Source: an uncultured Solobacterium sp. (GTDB taxonomy: Bacteria > Bacillota_I > Bacilli_A > Erysipelotrichales > Erysipelotrichaceae). Taken from it: a stretch of 32,369 nt of DNA. Under the pieces are notes generated by a model that saw only the letters and a list, made by a program, of their open reading frames with translations, was not told the origin of the DNA and did no database searches. How positions within the stretch are numbered: position 1 is the stretch's first letter; each line of letters opens with the position of its first letter. The stretch spans positions 1-32,369 of the forward strand of contig UQPV01000033.1 of the NCBI GenBank assembly GCA_900543035.1, read 5' to 3'. Positions 15,251 to 22,931 of the stretch are shown here, in pieces. Both the position numbers and the translations under genes were made by a program.

Positions 15251-16399
15251 TTATTGCTTTTCGTAAACGACCTTGCCTCTCGCATATGTCGTCTCTACGG
15301 AATAATCATCATTCAGCACGACGATATCTGCGTCATTGCCGGCGCGGATCGCACCCTTGCGGCTGTCGATGCCCAGCAGTCTCGCCGGGTTCAGCGTGCA
15401 GGAGTTGATGGCATAATCCCACGGCACCATGGCTTTTTCCACCAGGACCTTCAGTCCCATGTTCACCTTCAGCGTGGAGCCAGCTAATCCCTTCGTGCTC
15501 GTCAGATGCGCGCTGCCGTCCTCATACAGCTCGATCTCATTGCCGCCGAACAATACCTTCGTGCCGACCGGAAGTCCCTTGACCATCAGCGCGTCGGTGA
15601 TCATGATCGTATAGTCGCGTCCCTTGGCCATGAAGAGATTGTTCAATGAATTCACATTGGAGTGATTGCCATCGCAGATCACTTCGCCGTACGTGTCACG
15701 GAAACGCATCGCTGCGCCGATCAGGCCCGGGTTGCGGTGATGGAACGGCGTCATGCCGTTGAAGATGTGCGTCATGCTGCGGGCGCCGTTGGCGATGGCC
15801 ATGCGCGCCTCCTCGAAGGTTGCGCCGGAATGTCCGATGCTGGCGATGACGCCGGTGTCGTTCAGATAATGCAGCAGCTGGAAGCCTTCATCATGCTCCG
15901 GCGCCATCGTCACGACCTTGATGAGGCCGTTGGCCGCCTTCTGATAACGCTTGAACTGCTCCACATCCGGTGCGACGCAATACTGCTCCGGCTGTGCGCC
16001 CTTATATACCTGATCCAGATAAGGTCCTTCAAAATGGATACCGAGGATCTCTGCACCCTCATATCCCTCTTCTACGACCTTAGCAACATTGGCGACCGCC
16101 TTGGTCAGCACCTCTTCGCTCTGTGTGATGGTCGTCGGAAGGATGCCGGTCACTCCTTCTTCCGGAATGTTCTTCATCCAGTTGCGCAGTCCTTCTTCCT
16201 CTGCGTCATTGGTATCAAATCCATAAGCGCCATGGGTATGGATGTCGATGAATCCAGGAACGACACGCTTGTCGCCGTAGTCCTTGTCTGCCGGTCGGGA
16301 ACCATACGGCAGGATCTCCTTGATCTTGCCTTCTTCCACTTCCACCTGCGCCTCAAGCCACTGCCCCAAGACCCAGACTCTCTTGCTTTGAATAATCAT
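15251..16399 (-). CDS. nagA: N-acetylglucosamine-6-phosphate deacetylase
   Basis: A 382-residue cytoplasmic amidohydrolase that converts GlcNAc-6-phosphate to glucosamine-6-phosphate and acetate, in amino-sugar use and cell-wall recycling. Metal and catalytic motifs are HTH (H54, H56), E124 in HFEGPYL, H190 in GHSGAT, H211 in MTHIFNGM and catalytic D269 in ITDA. The C terminus has the usual NPARLLGIDSRKGAIRAGNDADIVVL. The ribosome binding site AGGAGGT is strong. nagB is not adjacent. A cre site sits directly upstream of its -35, so repression by preferred sugars is likely. Divergent from the diiron flavoprotein gene. Confidence 0.96.
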   Translation of the reverse strand: MIIQSKRVWVLGQWLEAQVEVEEGKIKEILPYGSRPADKDYGDKRVVPGFIDIHTHGAYGFDTNDAEEEGLRNWMKNIPEEGVTGILPTTITQSEEVLTKAVANVAKVVEEGYEGAEILGIHFEGPYLDQVYKGAQPEQYCVAPDVEQFKRYQKAANGLIKVVTMAPEHDEGFQLLHYLNDTGVIASIGHSGATFEEARMAIANGARSMTHIFNGMTPFHHRNPGLIGAAMRFRDTYGEVICDGNHSNVNSLNNLFMAKGRDYTIMITDALMVKGLPVGTKVLFGGNEIELYEDGSAHLTSTKGLAGSTLKVNMGLKVLVEKAMVPWDYAINSCTLNPARLLGIDSRKGAIRAGNDADIVVLNDDYSVETTYARGKVVYEKQ

Positions 16400-16440
16400 T
16401 TCAGATCTACCTCCTGTTCAAGTCCAAGAACTCTGTTTTT

Positions 16441-16469
16441 ATTATACTCCTATTTCCTGCGTAATCCAA
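16441..16469 (-). promoter_or_regulatory. Promoter of nagA
   Basis: On the minus strand, TTGGAT (16464-16469), 17-bp spacer and consensus TATAAT (16441-16446). Confidence 0.7.
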
Positions 16470-16483
16470 AGAAAACGATTTCA
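16470..16483. promoter_or_regulatory. cre site (CcpA operator) upstream of nagA
   Basis: AGAAAACGATTTCA matches TGAAANCGNTTTCA at all fixed positions except the first base, including the central CG. It directly abuts the nagA -35, fitting carbon catabolite control of amino-sugar use. It could also act on the divergent flavoprotein gene. Confidence 0.6.
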
Positions 16484-16585
16484 TATTCAGACATTTTTTC
16501 ATCATGCCGGCAAGCCGCTGCGCAAATATAAAATCAATGGACATTTGAGCACAGATAGAATAAAATGTTTGGCGAGGTGAAACAG

Positions 16586-17782
16586 ATGAAAAAAGGCATT
16601 CAGATCAAAGAAGATATTTACTGGGTCGGCGTCCGTGATTTCAACAACCGTCACTTTCACGGAAGCCTTTATCCGATACAGGAAGGCGCCACATACAACG
16701 CCTATCTGGTGGTAGACGATGAAGTGACGCTGTTTGATACGGTCGAAGAAGAATTCGCCGAAGAGATGCTGGAGCGGATCCGCAGCGTGATCGGCGATCG
16801 CCCCGTCGACAACATCATCGTGCAGCATGCGGAACCGGATCACTCCGGCGGTTTCCTCCACGTCATGCGCGCTTATCCGCAGGCCAAGGTCTACGCGTCC
16901 AACGCCGGCGCGAACAACATGATGAAGCAGTATTTCAAAGAAGTGGAATATAATCGGGTCAAGACCAAAGATACGCTGAGCACCGGCAAGCATCAGTTCA
17001 CGTTCGTCGAGATGCCGATGATCCACTGGCCGGACAACATGCTCACTTATGACGCGGAAGCAAAGATCGTCTTTTCCAATGACGCTTTCGGTCAGCACAT
17101 CGTCAGCTTCAAGCTGTTCGATGAAGCCCATGACCTCAGCTTCTGCCTGGACAAAGCAAAAGAATATTATGCCAACATCGTCATGCCCTATGGCGCACAG
17201 GTCAGTGCAAAGCTGCGGCAGATCCAGGAGATGAACCTGGAAATCGAGATGATCGCGCCGGCACACGGCATCATCTGGAAAAGCTACATCCCTCAGCTCC
17301 TGGAAGCATACGAAGGCTTTGCCTCTTTCCGCAGCACAGACAAGGCCGTCATCGTCTATGAGAGCGTATGGAGCCACACCCGCCAGATGGCCGAAGCGCT
17401 GGCCGAAGGAATGGGAGAGGCCGGGATGGAGGTCAAGGTCTACCAGCATTCATTGACCGACAGCAGCATCATCATGAAGGAGATCCTGGACGCCAGCGTC
17501 GTCCTGGTCGGCAGCGGCTGCTACAACAACGCGATGTCCCCGGAGATCGCCGGATTCATCGACAAGCTCGCGTCATGCAAGATCAAGGGAAAGAAAGCGC
17601 TGGGCTTCGGCGCCTACGGATGGTTCGGCAACACCGTAAAGACCATCAACGAACGGCTGCAGGATGCCGGATTCGCCCTGGCCAGCGACGCCGTGCTCTC
17701 CCAGTGCTACACGCCGAGCGAAGACGACCTGGACCGATATACCGAGATCGGCCATGCCATCGCTCAGGAGGCCATGCGATAA
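16586..17782 (+). CDS. FprA-type diiron flavoprotein (flavodiiron protein)
   Basis: A 398-residue cytoplasmic O2 and/or NO reductase of strict anaerobes. The metallo-beta-lactamase-like domain carries the diiron ligands H81-x-E83-x-D85-H86 (QHAEPDHSGG), H147 (MPMIHWPD), D166 (FSNDAFGQH) and H227 (PAHGIIWK). A C-terminal flavodoxin domain (~253-398) binds FMN through ESVWSHTRQMA and shows GSGCYNN and FGAYGWFGNTVK. Class A layout, with no extra rubredoxin domain. The start at 16586 follows GAGGTG; the upstream ATG at 16565 precedes that site. A terminator follows. It supports an anaerobic or microaerobic lifestyle with oxygen defence. Confidence 0.95.
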   Translation: MKKGIQIKEDIYWVGVRDFNNRHFHGSLYPIQEGATYNAYLVVDDEVTLFDTVEEEFAEEMLERIRSVIGDRPVDNIIVQHAEPDHSGGFLHVMRAYPQAKVYASNAGANNMMKQYFKEVEYNRVKTKDTLSTGKHQFTFVEMPMIHWPDNMLTYDAEAKIVFSNDAFGQHIVSFKLFDEAHDLSFCLDKAKEYYANIVMPYGAQVSAKLRQIQEMNLEIEMIAPAHGIIWKSYIPQLLEAYEGFASFRSTDKAVIVYESVWSHTRQMAEALAEGMGEAGMEVKVYQHSLTDSSIIMKEILDASVVLVGSGCYNNAMSPEIAGFIDKLASCKIKGKKALGFGAYGWFGNTVKTINERLQDAGFALASDAVLSQCYTPSEDDLDRYTEIGHAIAQEAMR

Positions 17783-17826
17783 GACAGGCTGCGATCGTTC
17801 TTCAGCGGCCGCCTAAATGGACAAAA

Positions 17827-17849
17827 GACGGGATCTCTCCCGCCTTTTT
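17827..17849. terminator. Bidirectional terminator between fprA-type gene and GH13 gene
   Basis: Arms at 17827-17833 and 17838-17844 (CGGGA/TCCCG core, one mismatch near the base), loop TCTC, followed by TTTTT on the plus strand. On the minus strand the same hairpin is followed by CTTTTG. Confidence 0.75.
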
Positions 17850-17886
17850 CTTTGGAAAACGCTTGGCAGTCCCTCTCCTGCCTCAT

Positions 17887-19197
17887 TCACTCCTCGATCC
17901 TGAGCAGCTTTGCGCTGTAAGGCGCAAGGACCATTTCCTCCTCCATCGTGAAGCGCGCATCATCGATCAGGCTGCATGCCTGCTTTCCCGCTGCTCCGGT
18001 GCGGAACAGATACGGTTCGCTGTCCGCGTTGATCAGCGTCCACACGCATTCCTCTTCGCTTCTGCGTGCGAACACACACTGGCGGTTCGTGATCAGCACA
18101 TCGTGGAAATCGCCATAGCACAACGCCGCTGACTGCCGCTTGATCCTGGCCAGCACGCTGATCCACTCGCTGAGCGCGTTGAACTGCGGCGCGTCAAAGC
18201 TGACCCGCAATGCCGGATCACCGTCGCGCTTTTCTCCCTTTGCGCCCCATTCGCTTCCATAATAGATACAGGGGATCCCCGGCATGGCGAACATCAGCGC
18301 ATAGATCAGCGGCAGATGCCTTGGTTCCTGCAGCACGCTCGCGATGCGGGAGACGTCGTGGTTATCCACAAAGCTGAGCAGATGCTTTCCCCGATACAGC
18401 GTCCATGGTTCAGGACCGAACTGGCGCTTCAGCGAATGCATGATCTCAAAGAGATTCATGCTGTTGAAGCTGGAATGCAGTCCCTTGTAACATTCATAGT
18501 TGGTGGCGCTGTGCAGCAGCCCTTCGCCGACCCAGCGGTTGTAATCCCCATGCAGCAGTTCTCCGACCAAGAAGAAGTCCGGCTTCAGCCCGTCGCAGAA
18601 GACGCGCAGCTCCCGGATAAACTCCGGTTTCAGACAATATGCCACATCCAGCCGCAGCCCGTCGATATCAAACTCACTGACCCAGCCACTGATGCAGGAA
18701 AACAGATAGTCCTTCACCTGCGGATTATCCAGGTTCAGCTTCACCAGATCATAGTTGCCTTCCCAGCCTTCGTACCAAAGCCCGTCATGATACGGAGAAT
18801 CGCCTTGAAAATTGAGATAGAACCAGTCGCGGTAAGGCGAAGCCTCGCGATGTGCCAGCACATCCTGAAAAGCCCAGAAGCCGCGGCCGGCATGGTTGAA
18901 CACCCCGTCCAGCACGACCCGGATGCCCTGCGCGTGAAGGCGCTGGCACAGCCCGGCAAAGTCCGCGTTGGTGCCCAGCCGGCAGTCGATCTTCTGATAG
19001 TCGCGTGCATTATAGCCGTGCGTATCACTTTCAAATACCGGTGAGAAATAGACAGCATTCACGCCCAGCCTGTTCAGCTGCGGGATCCAATCCTCCACTT
19101 TCCGGATCCTGTGACAGAGACAGCCGTCATTCTCAAATGGCGCTCCGCAGAATCCGAGGGGGTAAATCTGATAAAACACACTTTCGTATGCCCACAT
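17887..19197 (-). CDS. GH13 alpha-amylase family enzyme (intracellular)
   Basis: A 436-residue (beta/alpha)8 glycoside hydrolase acting on alpha-glucans or maltodextrins. The conserved regions are DGVFNH (97-102), GLRLDVAY with nucleophile D184, VGELLHGD with acid/base E213, and FVDNHD with D281. There is no signal peptide, so it is cytoplasmic. The N terminus begins directly with the barrel (ESVFYQIYPLGF), without the extra domain of neopullulanases, and it ends in a short beta C-domain. Exact substrate unknown. The start follows AGAGGATGATG and lies 32 bases after the stop of the Ig-repeat gene with no terminator between, so it is probably the last gene of the kinase operon. Confidence 0.9.
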   Translation of the reverse strand: MWAYESVFYQIYPLGFCGAPFENDGCLCHRIRKVEDWIPQLNRLGVNAVYFSPVFESDTHGYNARDYQKIDCRLGTNADFAGLCQRLHAQGIRVVLDGVFNHAGRGFWAFQDVLAHREASPYRDWFYLNFQGDSPYHDGLWYEGWEGNYDLVKLNLDNPQVKDYLFSCISGWVSEFDIDGLRLDVAYCLKPEFIRELRVFCDGLKPDFFLVGELLHGDYNRWVGEGLLHSATNYECYKGLHSSFNSMNLFEIMHSLKRQFGPEPWTLYRGKHLLSFVDNHDVSRIASVLQEPRHLPLIYALMFAMPGIPCIYYGSEWGAKGEKRDGDPALRVSFDAPQFNALSEWISVLARIKRQSAALCYGDFHDVLITNRQCVFARRSEEECVWTLINADSEPYLFRTGAAGKQACSLIDDARFTMEEEMVLAPYSAKLLRIEE

Positions 19198-19229
19198 CCA
19201 TCATCATCCTCTCTAACAGCACCATTTTA

Positions 19230-21392
19230 TCAGAATCGATGCGGAAACAAAAGCAGCTTCCTGGCTTTTTTCATCCCATATGCAAGCGCTGTCAATGCGG
19301 TCATGGTCACCAGCACAGGCAGCGCCCATCCGCTTCCTGCTTCCTCTTCCATGATGTCCGCTCCATCGATCACCAGCCATCCAGCGTTCCCGTTGACATC
19401 TTCCGCCTCCACATGGATCTGCGCGCCCTGCGTCATCTTCGGCAGCGTGACATAGTAAACGCCGCCCTGCTTATGCCAGGACGTCTGATCTCCATCGATC
19501 GTGACCCGGATGTCCCGCACATCGAAGGCGTCGGTGATCATCAGCTTCAGCTTCTTCTCCCCGCCGCTGTCCTCTGCGCCCAGCGAGCGGATCTGCGGCG
19601 GCTGTCTGTCCACGGTGAACCGCATCGGCAGCTGCGCAGAAGAGCGGTTACGGTTTCCGGCCGCATCCGTAGACAGCACGCTGACGCTGTAGCTTCCATC
19701 CTGCTGAAACAGCGCGGGATCGAGCACATACGCATATTCATTCCACGCGTTCAGCGCATGATGGAGCGCATAGTCTCTGCCCTCTTCCAGCACCTTCAGC
19801 TCATCGTTCATGCGCAGGACGATCTGCACCTGTTCGATCTGATCGACATTGCGCTCCTGGATGACCAGCGGCTCTTCTTCGCCGCCTTTGGACATCGAAA
19901 ACAGCGAACCGAAGCGGTTGATCCGGAAAAAGGCTTCCTGCTCGCTTTGGTTTCCCGCCTGATCCATCACAGAGACACGCAGCGTATAGCGATCATCCTG
20001 AAGCAGCCGGCTGTCCAGGTCAGAGACCTTCAGGCATAATCCGTCTGCCTGGCTTATGATCTGCGGACGCACCGTCTGCACATGACCGTCGCTGCCGATG
20101 ATGCAAAGGTCGATGCTCTGCAGATCAGGATCGTCCTCGATGACCGTCACCTGCGCGTTCATCACGCCTTCAGCGCGCGGCCGTTCATCAATGCCTTCGA
20201 TGCGGACCACGGGCTTCTGCGTATCCACGACAAGCGAAGGAAGCGCATGCTCTTTGACATTCCCGGCCATATCGCGGACGATGACCTTTCCTTCATAGCG
20301 GCCATCCTGCGTCAGCGTCAGTTCGGCAGCATGCCAGCCGTCTTCTTCTGTCCAGGTCAGCGGCACGTCCGCATAGCTGCCCAGCAAAGAGACCCCTGTT
20401 TCGCAAAAGTTCTCCTCCTTTACGCGGATCTTCAGACGGAGCGGTCCATCGCAGGATGGGCGCTGCTGAGCAAGCTGATGATCGATGATGGGCGCATGCT
20501 CATCGATGATGAACGACACCGTCTCTTCGCTTTGATTTCCCGAACGGTCCGCCGCGATGACCGTCAAGCGATAGCTGCCTTCCCCTTCCACATGCAGCCG
20601 GGCCATCAGGCCGTCCGCGCATTCCTGCCAGCACAGATCGATCCGCTGCGAGACGCCGTCTTTCTCCAGCAGCGCATATCCCGCTTTCTCATCGGGATGC
20701 GCATCGCGCAAAACGATATCAGCCTGCTGCACCACGGCGCTGATCTGCGGCTGGGCAAACGAGATGTCCAGCTCAGGCGCCTGATCATCGATGCTGCAAA
20801 ACGTCAGCGTCGTCTCGCTCACATTGCCGGCCGCATCCTCCGCCTGAAAGGTAATGATTTCATTTCCCTGGAAATATACCGTCTCTTCTCCTACCTCCTG
20901 CCACGCTTCATCGCTCCTGCGCATGCGCAGCGATGTGATGCCCTGGGCGGCATCGCGCGCAAGGTCGCGGCGGAAGCTGCCGGTCTGCGTCTTCCAGTCG
21001 CGCTCCACGATCAGATTCTCCCATCCGTATTCCGGCGCTTCACCATCGATGCGCAGGTCCTGAAGCAGCAGCGGTGCTGAGACCTCCCCCTCCTCATCCC
21101 GCGCGAACAAGAACCAGTCTCCGCCTTCCTGCAGGCAGAGCGATCCATGCCATAGCTGCGGCGGATCAGTGCTCCTGGAACAGCCCAGCTGCACATCCTC
21201 TCCCCGGTTGGTCTTCACCCGGATCACGACCGGATCATTTACCCATTCCTCATTCTGCCATGGCTCTCCCATATGCTGCATGTCCACCTCGAGGATCTGC
21301 AGCAGCTCGGCTTCCCTGGCTTCTGCCATGATGCCGCTGTGGCTCAGCAGCAGCACGCCGGCTGCGATCCCTTTCCAAAGCTGATGTCTCAT
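19230..21392 (-). CDS. Membrane-anchored surface protein with six to seven Ig-like repeats
   Basis: A 720-residue exported protein: N-terminal signal peptide (KGIAAGVLLLSHSGIMAEA), a repetitive ectodomain, and one C-terminal membrane helix (about 688-708) followed by a basic tail (KKARKLLLFPHRF). The ectodomain shows D-x-x-G-N motifs at about 186, 282, 374, 477, 576 and 665, a period near 95 residues, each followed (except the last) by a strand and a D-x-x-x-P start of the next unit (DDQAP, DEHAP, DTQKP, DRQPP). This is the signature of bacterial Ig-like domains that bind or project at the surface. There is no LPXTG. Its ATG overlaps the TGA of the kinase gene (ATGA), so the two are translationally coupled. 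Ligand unknown. Confidence 0.8.
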   Translation of the reverse strand: MRHQLWKGIAAGVLLLSHSGIMAEAREAELLQILEVDMQHMGEPWQNEEWVNDPVVIRVKTNRGEDVQLGCSRSTDPPQLWHGSLCLQEGGDWFLFARDEEGEVSAPLLLQDLRIDGEAPEYGWENLIVERDWKTQTGSFRRDLARDAAQGITSLRMRRSDEAWQEVGEETVYFQGNEIITFQAEDAAGNVSETTLTFCSIDDQAPELDISFAQPQISAVVQQADIVLRDAHPDEKAGYALLEKDGVSQRIDLCWQECADGLMARLHVEGEGSYRLTVIAADRSGNQSEETVSFIIDEHAPIIDHQLAQQRPSCDGPLRLKIRVKEENFCETGVSLLGSYADVPLTWTEEDGWHAAELTLTQDGRYEGKVIVRDMAGNVKEHALPSLVVDTQKPVVRIEGIDERPRAEGVMNAQVTVIEDDPDLQSIDLCIIGSDGHVQTVRPQIISQADGLCLKVSDLDSRLLQDDRYTLRVSVMDQAGNQSEQEAFFRINRFGSLFSMSKGGEEEPLVIQERNVDQIEQVQIVLRMNDELKVLEEGRDYALHHALNAWNEYAYVLDPALFQQDGSYSVSVLSTDAAGNRNRSSAQLPMRFTVDRQPPQIRSLGAEDSGGEKKLKLMITDAFDVRDIRVTIDGDQTSWHKQGGVYYVTLPKMTQGAQIHVEAEDVNGNAGWLVIDGADIMEEEAGSGWALPVLVTMTALTALAYGMKKARKLLLFPHRF

Positions 21393-22834
21393 TCATCCTT
21401 CCTTTCTGCCGCATCTGCGGCTTCTTCCAGCGCACGGGCGTGTTCCCGCAGCGCCGCTGTCTTTTCTGCAGGAAGCTCATCCAGCCTGGCCTGCACACGC
21501 ACAAGCATGGCTTTCTGCGCTTCCCTGTTGATGCCCGCCTCCGCTAACAGTACATCGTGTTCCCCGCACATGATGCAGACTGCCGTGCATAGCTGAAGCT
21601 GCAGATCCTCATCGCCGGCCCTCTCCTGCAGCGATGCCCGCATCTGTCTCCACAGGGCCGAAAGCTCCTCCGCCTGCAGATCATCCGATGCCATGCGCTG
21701 ATAAAACGTCCCTATGGCCACATATGCGCGGGCATCGTCCTGCAGCGCTTCATCCGCCATCGCGTTGACGAACCAGGGAATGGCCAGCTTCATCCTCTGC
21801 CATGCGCTGGCTTCCTGCATGCCCGGATACATCTGCCAGTACAGTTCGCCCAGCATATAGGATGTCTGCGCGCGTACGCGCTGTGATCCGCAGGCCTCTA
21901 CCCACGCCAGCAGTTCTTCCTCTTCCTCCAGCGTGAATCTCCCGTCTGCCTGCACCGCTTGGATCAAGCGGCGGCTCTTGCGCAGCACGGCGTCCTCGCT
22001 GGAGCCTGTGCCCTGCCAGATGAGCAGCACGCTCATGGCGGTCAGCGCAGAGGCGGTCAGCGCCCTGCTCAGCAGGATGGCCTTTCGATGCCTGCACCGG
22101 CGCAGATCCTTGGCCAGCCAGCGGCAGTTGGGATAACGCTCCTGCATGCGTTTCTCCATGCAGCGCGCCAGGATGCGCTGCAGCCTCGTCTTTTGCGCCT
22201 GCTCATTCATTTCTCTGCCATACGCCGCTTGCCAGAGCGTCTTGCCCAGCGCATAGATATCGGTGCGCGGATCGCAGCGCTCCCCGGCGAGCTGCTCTGC
22301 AGGCGCATAGCCCGGCGTGCCCAGGAAGCGGACATCGCGCTCCTGTGCGCCATAGCGGCAGGCGATGCCGAAATCGATCAGATGCACGCCGCCCTGTTCA
22401 TCGATCATGACGTTTTCCGGCTTCATGTCCCGATAGATCACCGGCGGATGCGCGGCGTGCATACAGGAGAGCACCTGGCACAGGCGGATGCCCAGATCAC
22501 ACGTCTGCCGCACAGACAGCGTGCCGTCCCTATGCAGGATGTCCGCCAGCGTCTGTCCCTTCACCCGGTCCATCACGATGATGCAGCCATCCTCACTGAC
22601 GAACTGCTCCCGGATGCGCGGCAGCGCAGGATGATCGATCCCGCGCATCAGCTCCGCTTCCCGCTGCACATCCTGTTCGCTGATCCCGAAGCGCCGCATC
22701 TGCGCCCGTCTGACCCATTTGAGAGCGACCTGCTCCTTCGTCTGCAGCTCCTCTGCCAAGTAGACCGTCGACATGCCGCCCTGGCCGATCCTCCCGCATA
22801 TCCTGTATCTGCCATCGATGATCTGCTCCTGCAT
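21389..22834 (-). CDS. Transmembrane Hanks-type Ser/Thr protein kinase with novel ectodomain
   Basis: A 481-residue membrane kinase. The glycine loop GQGGMS is at 17-22, ATP lysine K39 (VALKW), helix-C Glu about E59, catalytic loop YRDMKPEN (D136; Tyr replaces the usual His), DFG at 154-156, and APAEQ and RTDIYALG in the C-lobe. All catalytic residues are present, so it is probably active. A short kinase C-lobe leads to one membrane helix (about 251-273), then an external, helix-rich region of ~200 residues without PASTA repeats; segments such as AQTSYMLGELYWQMYPG hint at TPR-like helices. The start at 22834 follows GGGGAGGAG; the long upstream extension crosses the promoter. First gene of the kinase, Ig protein and GH13 operon. 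Confidence 0.9.
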   Translation of the reverse strand: MQEQIIDGRYRICGRIGQGGMSTVYLAEELQTKEQVALKWVRRAQMRRFGISEQDVQREAELMRGIDHPALPRIREQFVSEDGCIIVMDRVKGQTLADILHRDGTLSVRQTCDLGIRLCQVLSCMHAAHPPVIYRDMKPENVMIDEQGGVHLIDFGIACRYGAQERDVRFLGTPGYAPAEQLAGERCDPRTDIYALGKTLWQAAYGREMNEQAQKTRLQRILARCMEKRMQERYPNCRWLAKDLRRCRHRKAILLSRALTASALTAMSVLLIWQGTGSSEDAVLRKSRRLIQAVQADGRFTLEEEEELLAWVEACGSQRVRAQTSYMLGELYWQMYPGMQEASAWQRMKLAIPWFVNAMADEALQDDARAYVAIGTFYQRMASDDLQAEELSALWRQMRASLQERAGDEDLQLQLCTAVCIMCGEHDVLLAEAGINREAQKAMLVRVQARLDELPAEKTAALREHARALEEAADAAERKDE

Positions 22835-22852
22835 AAGCTCTCCTCCCCTGCA

Positions 22853-22880
22853 TATATAAGACCATTCAAGCAGAAGACAA
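22853..22880 (-). promoter_or_regulatory. Promoter of the kinase operon
   Basis: On the minus strand, TTGTCT (22875-22880), 16-bp spacer and TATATA (22853-22858). It lies just downstream of the lctP terminator, giving a leader of about 10-15 bases. Confidence 0.55.
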
Positions 22881-22893
22881 AGTTGCAGAGCGC

Positions 22894-22925
22894 AAAAAGA
22901 AAAGGCACAATCCGAAGACTGTGCC
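22894..22925 (-). terminator. Terminator of lctP
   Basis: On the minus strand, GGCACAGTC, loop TTCG, GATTGTGCC (one G-U pair), followed by TTTTCTTTTT. A textbook UUCG tetraloop terminator. Confidence 0.9.
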
Positions 22926-22931
22926 AGATGA

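Noticed and set aside
16502..17449. 315-codon minus-strand frame opposite the flavodiiron gene
   Set aside because: Antisense shadow of a gene with all diiron ligands; it would also have to run through the nagA/fprA promoter region.
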